A stretch of DNA of 6,435 bases from an uncultured Porphyromonadaceae bacterium (GTDB lineage: Bacteria > Bacteroidota > Bacteroidia > Bacteroidales > Muribaculaceae): contig CAMWOD010000067.1 in assembly GCA_947175715.1 (NCBI GenBank), forward strand, positions 1 to 6,435, read 5' to 3'. The notes beneath the pieces are model-generated. The model was not told where the DNA came from, made no database searches, and saw nothing but the letters and a program-made list of their open reading frames with translations. The first letter of the stretch is position 1. Each line of letters starts with the position of its first letter. Position numbers and translations under genes: made by a program. Below are positions 5,956-6,435 of this stretch, in pieces.

Positions 5956-6435
5956 TTAATAGAGGTGATATTTGGCTTTCTTGATTTTGAAAGTTGGTTC
6001 ATCCTTTGTCCAGTAGTCGATGATGTCGTCTACTCGATAATTCTTTGTGAAACGAGCACGGATTTCGGGTGAGCCGGTCACTTTGTCAAACATCTTGTAG
6101 CGGGTCTTGTCGCCAATGTCGAATGCTTTTTTGTCGGGGTACATGTCGGCGAGTTCCTGCATGATATAGAATTGAGTGAGTGCAAGAGGAGCCTGCTCCT
6201 TATCGGTGACGTAGATTTCAATACCCGACACATTCTCACCCTTGAAAGTTGAGTAGAATGGCTTTGCAGAAATAGGACGGAACTCCACGCCGGGAATTTT
6301 CAGCGCGTTCATGCGGCGGCTCAATTCCTGGCCATCAATCCAGGGTGCGGCCACCATCTTGAAGGGGAGTGTGTAGCCCACGCCAATCGACATGCAGTAA
6401 AGTTCGCCAAGTATGCCGGTCACGGGGTACATGAT
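5956..6435 (-). CDS. namZ: NamZ-type (DUF1343) exo-beta-N-acetylmuramidase, C-terminal part (5' end beyond the right edge)
   Basis: The frame is open to the window edge, leaving 160 codons of a protein usually near 400 residues. The Met at 6432-6430 is therefore internal, not a start. NamZ enzymes remove non-reducing-end MurNAc from peptidoglycan fragments, normally after export from the cytoplasm; any signal peptide and the N-terminal catalytic residues are out of view. Family hallmarks visible here are G-LGELYCMSIGVGYTLPF, where other members read SVGRGTDTPF, then AAPWIDGQEL, GVEFRPISAKPFYSTFKGE, SGIEIYVTD, and APLALTQFYIMQELADMYPDK. The gene ends with tandem in-frame TAA codons (5958-5953), followed by a 62-bp gap that holds a small hairpin. 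Its place upstream of murT, murK and murQ homologues fits release of MurNAc for uptake. Tannerella forsythia carries NamZ paralogues with related functions, which supports the assignment. Confidence 0.88.
   Translation of the reverse strand: MMYPVTGILGELYCMSIGVGYTLPFKMVAAPWIDGQELSRRMNALKIPGVEFRPISAKPFYSTFKGENVSGIEIYVTDKEQAPLALTQFYIMQELADMYPDKKAFDIGDKTRYKMFDKVTGSPEIRARFTKNYRVDDIIDYWTKDEPTFKIKKAKYHLY

Larger units (their letters stand above)
1..6435 (-). other. Probable MurNAc salvage operon, incomplete at both ends
   Basis: Six consecutive genes share the minus strand, with gaps of 62, 2, -4, 35 and 7 bp in transcription order. I see no intrinsic terminator and no TAnnTTTG-type promoter in any gap, so the main promoter is presumably to the right of the window. 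The functions chain into one route: MurNAc release, uptake, phosphorylation, ether cleavage and D-lactate oxidation. The 62-bp gap is the only place where a second transcription start or partial termination looks feasible. Confidence 0.75.

Noticed and set aside
6430..6432. ATG as a start codon for the namZ gene
   Set aside because: The frame stays open to the window edge, and the sequence after this Met is the middle of the DUF1343 fold, so it is an internal Met of a truncated gene.

Overview
The window looks like a peptidoglycan amino-sugar salvage operon from a member of the Bacteroidota, probably Bacteroidales; the family Muribaculaceae is only a guess. The grounds are the protein families and their order, roughly 50% GC, starts preceded by A/T-rich leaders without Shine-Dalgarno sequences, and a short lipoprotein-type leader. 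All six genes lie on the minus strand. There is no RNA gene, mobile element, CRISPR array or gene-free stretch over 300 bases.

In transcription order, from the right edge to the left, the layout is as follows. (1) The C-terminal 160 codons of a NamZ-type (DUF1343) exo-beta-N-acetylmuramidase. (2) A 62-bp gap with a small hairpin and three copies of a GTAAAC hexamer. (3) A 933-residue FAD- and Fe-S-binding dehydrogenase of the D-lactate / D-2-hydroxyacid type. (4) After 2 bp, a polytopic DUF5009/COG4299 membrane protein related to NagX/MurT and to heparan-alpha-glucosaminide N-acetyltransferase. (5) Overlapping it by 4 bp (ATGA), a BadF/NagK-type amino-sugar kinase, probably MurK. (6) After 35 bp, MurQ, the N-acetylmuramate 6-phosphate etherase. 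(7) After 7 bp, the first 69 codons of a secreted SGNH/GDSL hydrolase that runs off the left edge.

The genes fit one pathway. NamZ frees MurNAc from peptidoglycan fragments in the periplasm. The MurT-like protein imports it, or possibly re-acetylates amino sugars. The kinase makes MurNAc-6-phosphate, and MurQ splits this into GlcNAc-6-phosphate and D-lactate. The dehydrogenase would then oxidise the D-lactate to pyruvate and pass electrons to the quinone pool. A murT-murK-murQ order is, from memory, the one described in Tannerella forsythia. The most interesting addition here is the D-lactate dehydrogenase placed between namZ and murT, which would let the cell use both halves of MurNAc. This link rests on gene context and on MurQ chemistry, not on proof from the sequence.
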